Below, one piece after another: positions 5,876 through 7,538 of a DNA stretch of 7,538 nucleotides. Source of the stretch: a bacterium (GTDB lineage: Bacteria; Vulcanimicrobiota; Xenobia; Xenobiales; Xenobiaceae); the NCBI GenBank assembly GCA_017444045.1, contig JAFSXO010000099.1:1-7538 (forward strand), written 5' to 3'. The notes beneath the pieces are model-generated. The model ran no database searches. It worked only from the letters and a program-made list of their open reading frames with translations, and was not told the origin of the DNA. The number at the start of each line of letters is the position of its first letter. Within the stretch, counting starts at the first letter, position 1. The translations under genes were made by a program, and so were the position numbers.

Positions 5876-7538
5876 CTACCAACAGTTCCACATCTCCCTG
5901 TTTAGCTTGCTGTAAGTAGGCAGCAGCTTCTTTAGGCAAGATTCGTCATAAGTCAGATCGACACCGCTGCATTCGGCCTGAATAGAACCCTTCTCAGCTC
6001 TGACCGCACCGTTGATGACAAGCTTATACTTTTTGCTCAGCATAGCTTTGAAATTGTTGCGCGCGTAAACCACACCATTGAGCACCTGGTCGCCATAGCA
6101 GACGTTGCCGAATTTCTTGACGATATCCTTTGCAGGGTTGACCACAGTTCCGGAATCGCCATTTCCACCGTCATCGTCATCGGGATCCTCAAAGTCCTCC
6201 ATTACCGCGGCAGCGGGTGCCGTAATCGTATCAATCTGAGGATTGGGGACATCTTCACGGGTATAAGACAAACACATGTACAGTTCAGGCGAACCGCCGC
6301 CAACGGTTTTAGTGTGAATTGTATATTCATTGGAATCGGCATTGCCGCCAGCTTCGGTAAGAAACTTTATCTTTATCGAATAACCAAATATACGTTCCTC
6401 GATAGGCGTTCCAGGATCGCTTCCCAGATTCCAACCGTTCATAACCTCGATTCTTACCCCAAAGCGTTCGGCAAAATACTCTCTGATTTTTGTTTTGGCA
6501 TTTTCCAAATTCAGAGAGCCGTTTGAGTTGGTACAAAACTCACCCAAAATACAGAACATATCTTCAGCGCTGGGGGTAAAGGTCTTATTGCCATCGGAGT
6601 CCACAGTCACCTGCGAACCGCTGCCGCTTGAGGTGTCTAAGGTTTTACCGTCAGGTGTTTCCGTGGTAATCAGCTCCATATTGCCCAGATTGATGTTGTT
6701 GGCATAAATGGCCACACCGTCGCTGCCGCTGTCCAAGACACTTGAACCGACAAAGGATACATCGCCGTTATATGTTACCACCGCGCCATTGCCCTTTACC
6801 GTGGAGACTAGGGTAATGTCACCGCTAGCGTTTAGCACCCCTTCCTCAGCCTTCTTGGATATGGGCTTGCCATTCGAACCGACTGGAGTATACTTGCCTA
6901 TCTGTACCTTCGGCAGTACCCTTTTAACCTCGCCGACATCTGTACTAATGGTAAGGTTGCCATCGCAGTGCAGCTTGCCGTTCAGAATAAGTGTAGGCTC
7001 GGTTATTCTTCCCTCGCTGTTAGTAACGAAACCGATCTTGCCAGCCGGACCCATTGCACACTTTTTGTGAGTCTGCCCATCGTCTTCGGCCCCACCAGTC
7101 TCCTCTTCCTCGGAGACATCGCCAACAGTCACTATTTCATAAAGCGAGCTAATCCTAGGCACAGGCCTTCCGCTTGCATCTTTCGTTGAGCCGTCATCGC
7201 CGGGATAATAGCGCAGCTCGTAATAATTCTTGCCAGCAGGACAGTCGCTAGCCCTGTGCCACTGATACATACCGGGCTGAATGTTATTTTCAGTGCTAGG
7301 AGCAGCAGTTGCCAGCATTTTATAATCTATAGCTTCCACCCCACCGTTAGCTTTTACTATTGAGTTATTAGGAAATGACATTTTCTTCTTTTTGCCATCA
7401 TCATCCTTATACCAGTATTTATCCTCATCCTTATTAAACGTCACCGCCGAAGGGTCGGCCGAATACAGTTTGCCGTCATAGGTATTGAGCTTGCCTCCCG
7501 TGATCTTAATGCTGGTATTGCTGTGCATACTGCCTGCC
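5876..7538 (-). CDS. Large surface or pilus-associated protein, PilX/DUF7305-like C-terminus, 5' end outside the window
   Basis: The frame runs from the right edge to a TAG at 5878-5876. The first Met in view (7528) is preceded in frame by Ala-Gly-Ser with no ribosome site, so it is probably internal; counted from it there are 550 residues. The protein is rich in Gly, Asp, Asn, Ser and Thr with many short beta-prone stretches (for instance 233-290), suggesting a beta-solenoid-like body. It has an acidic linker (444-459, EDFEDPDDDDGG) and ten cysteines. The end, LNGVVYARNNF (483-493), INGAVRAEKGSIQ (505-517), LTYDESCLKKLLP (525-537) and a terminal WNCW, follows the pattern of PilX-like/DUF7305 proteins, which accompany type IV pilus or pseudopilus genes. 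By that pattern the missing N-terminus would carry a prepilin-like leader and one membrane helix. It has no recognisable catalytic motif. It is locally AT-richer than aspS (23-26 of 60 G+C at 6301-6360 and 6481-6540, against 38 of 60 at 1621-1680). An autotransporter or other adhesin is the alternative. Confidence 0.7.
   Translation of the reverse strand, partial: AGSMHSNTSIKITGGKLNTYDGKLYSADPSAVTFNKDEDKYWYKDDDGKKKKMSFPNNSIVKANGGVEAIDYKMLATAAPSTENNIQPGMYQWHRASDCPAGKNYYELRYYPGDDGSTKDASGRPVPRISSLYEIVTVGDVSEEEETGGAEDDGQTHKKCAMGPAGKIGFVTNSEGRITEPTLILNGKLHCDGNLTISTDVGEVKRVLPKVQIGKYTPVGSNGKPISKKAEEGVLNASGDITLVSTVKGNGAVVTYNGDVSFVGSSVLDSGSDGVAIYANNINLGNMELITTETPDGKTLDTSSGSGSQVTVDSDGNKTFTPSAEDMFCILGEFCTNSNGSLNLENAKTKIREYFAERFGVRIEVMNGWNLGSDPGTPIEERIFGYSIKIKFLTEAGGNADSNEYTIHTKTVGGGSPELYMCLSYTREDVPNPQIDTITAPAAAVMEDFEDPDDDDGGNGDSGTVVNPAKDIVKKFGNVCYGDQVLNGVVYARNNFKAMLSKKYKLVINGAVRAEKGSIQAECSGVDLTYDESCLKKLLPTYSKLNREMWNCW

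Noticed and set aside
7526..7528. Met codon at 7528 as the true start of the surface-protein gene
   Set aside because: The frame continues upstream to the edge, no Shine-Dalgarno is spaced before it, and a surface protein would need an N-terminal export signal, which is absent after this Met.

Overview
This is a bacterial chromosome fragment with two housekeeping-type genes beside a more variable surface-type region. It holds five protein genes, two of them cut by the window edges. No tRNA, rRNA, insertion sequence, CRISPR array or integration site was seen. The AspRS is of the bacterial type, with a large inserted domain between motifs 2 and 3. Together with the pyridoxamine kinase of the kind common in Bacillota, this suggests an anaerobic Bacillota-like organism. 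The pilus-type surface protein would fit one with an outer membrane, such as a member of the Negativicutes, but that is inference and weak.

Layout. Positions 1-798 (minus strand) hold the N-terminal 266 codons of a multi-pass membrane protein resembling family 39/83 (GT-C) glycosyltransferases; its 3' end lies beyond the left edge. A 137-bp divergent intergenic region (799-935) carries an AT-rich 14-bp perfect inverted repeat, then the plus-strand aspS (936-2738). Fifty-one bases later, with no terminator between, comes the most unusual gene (2790-4841): a complete cyclic-amidohydrolase (hydantoinase/dihydropyrimidinase-like) enzyme joined through an Ala/Pro-rich linker to a C-terminal TerD-like (tellurium-resistance/calcium-binding) domain. 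A hairpin with an A-run on one side and a T-run on the other (4861-4898) looks like a shared bidirectional terminator between this operon and the convergent pyridoxamine kinase gene (4944-5774, minus). Further right, also on the minus strand, is a long Cys-containing, Gly/Asp/Asn-rich protein (5876 to at least 7528) whose C-terminus resembles PilX-like/DUF7305 pilus-associated proteins. Its own terminator-like hairpin sits just before the kinase gene.

How they may work together. aspS and the hydantoinase-TerD gene are probably co-transcribed, linking aspartyl-tRNA formation with an unassigned cyclic amide hydrolysis. The kinase supplies pyridoxal phosphate by salvage and is probably independent. 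The glycosyltransferase-like protein and the pilus-like protein are both envelope-type, but they flank the housekeeping genes and nothing here shows that they cooperate. The hydantoinase-TerD fusion is the best candidate for an undescribed system.
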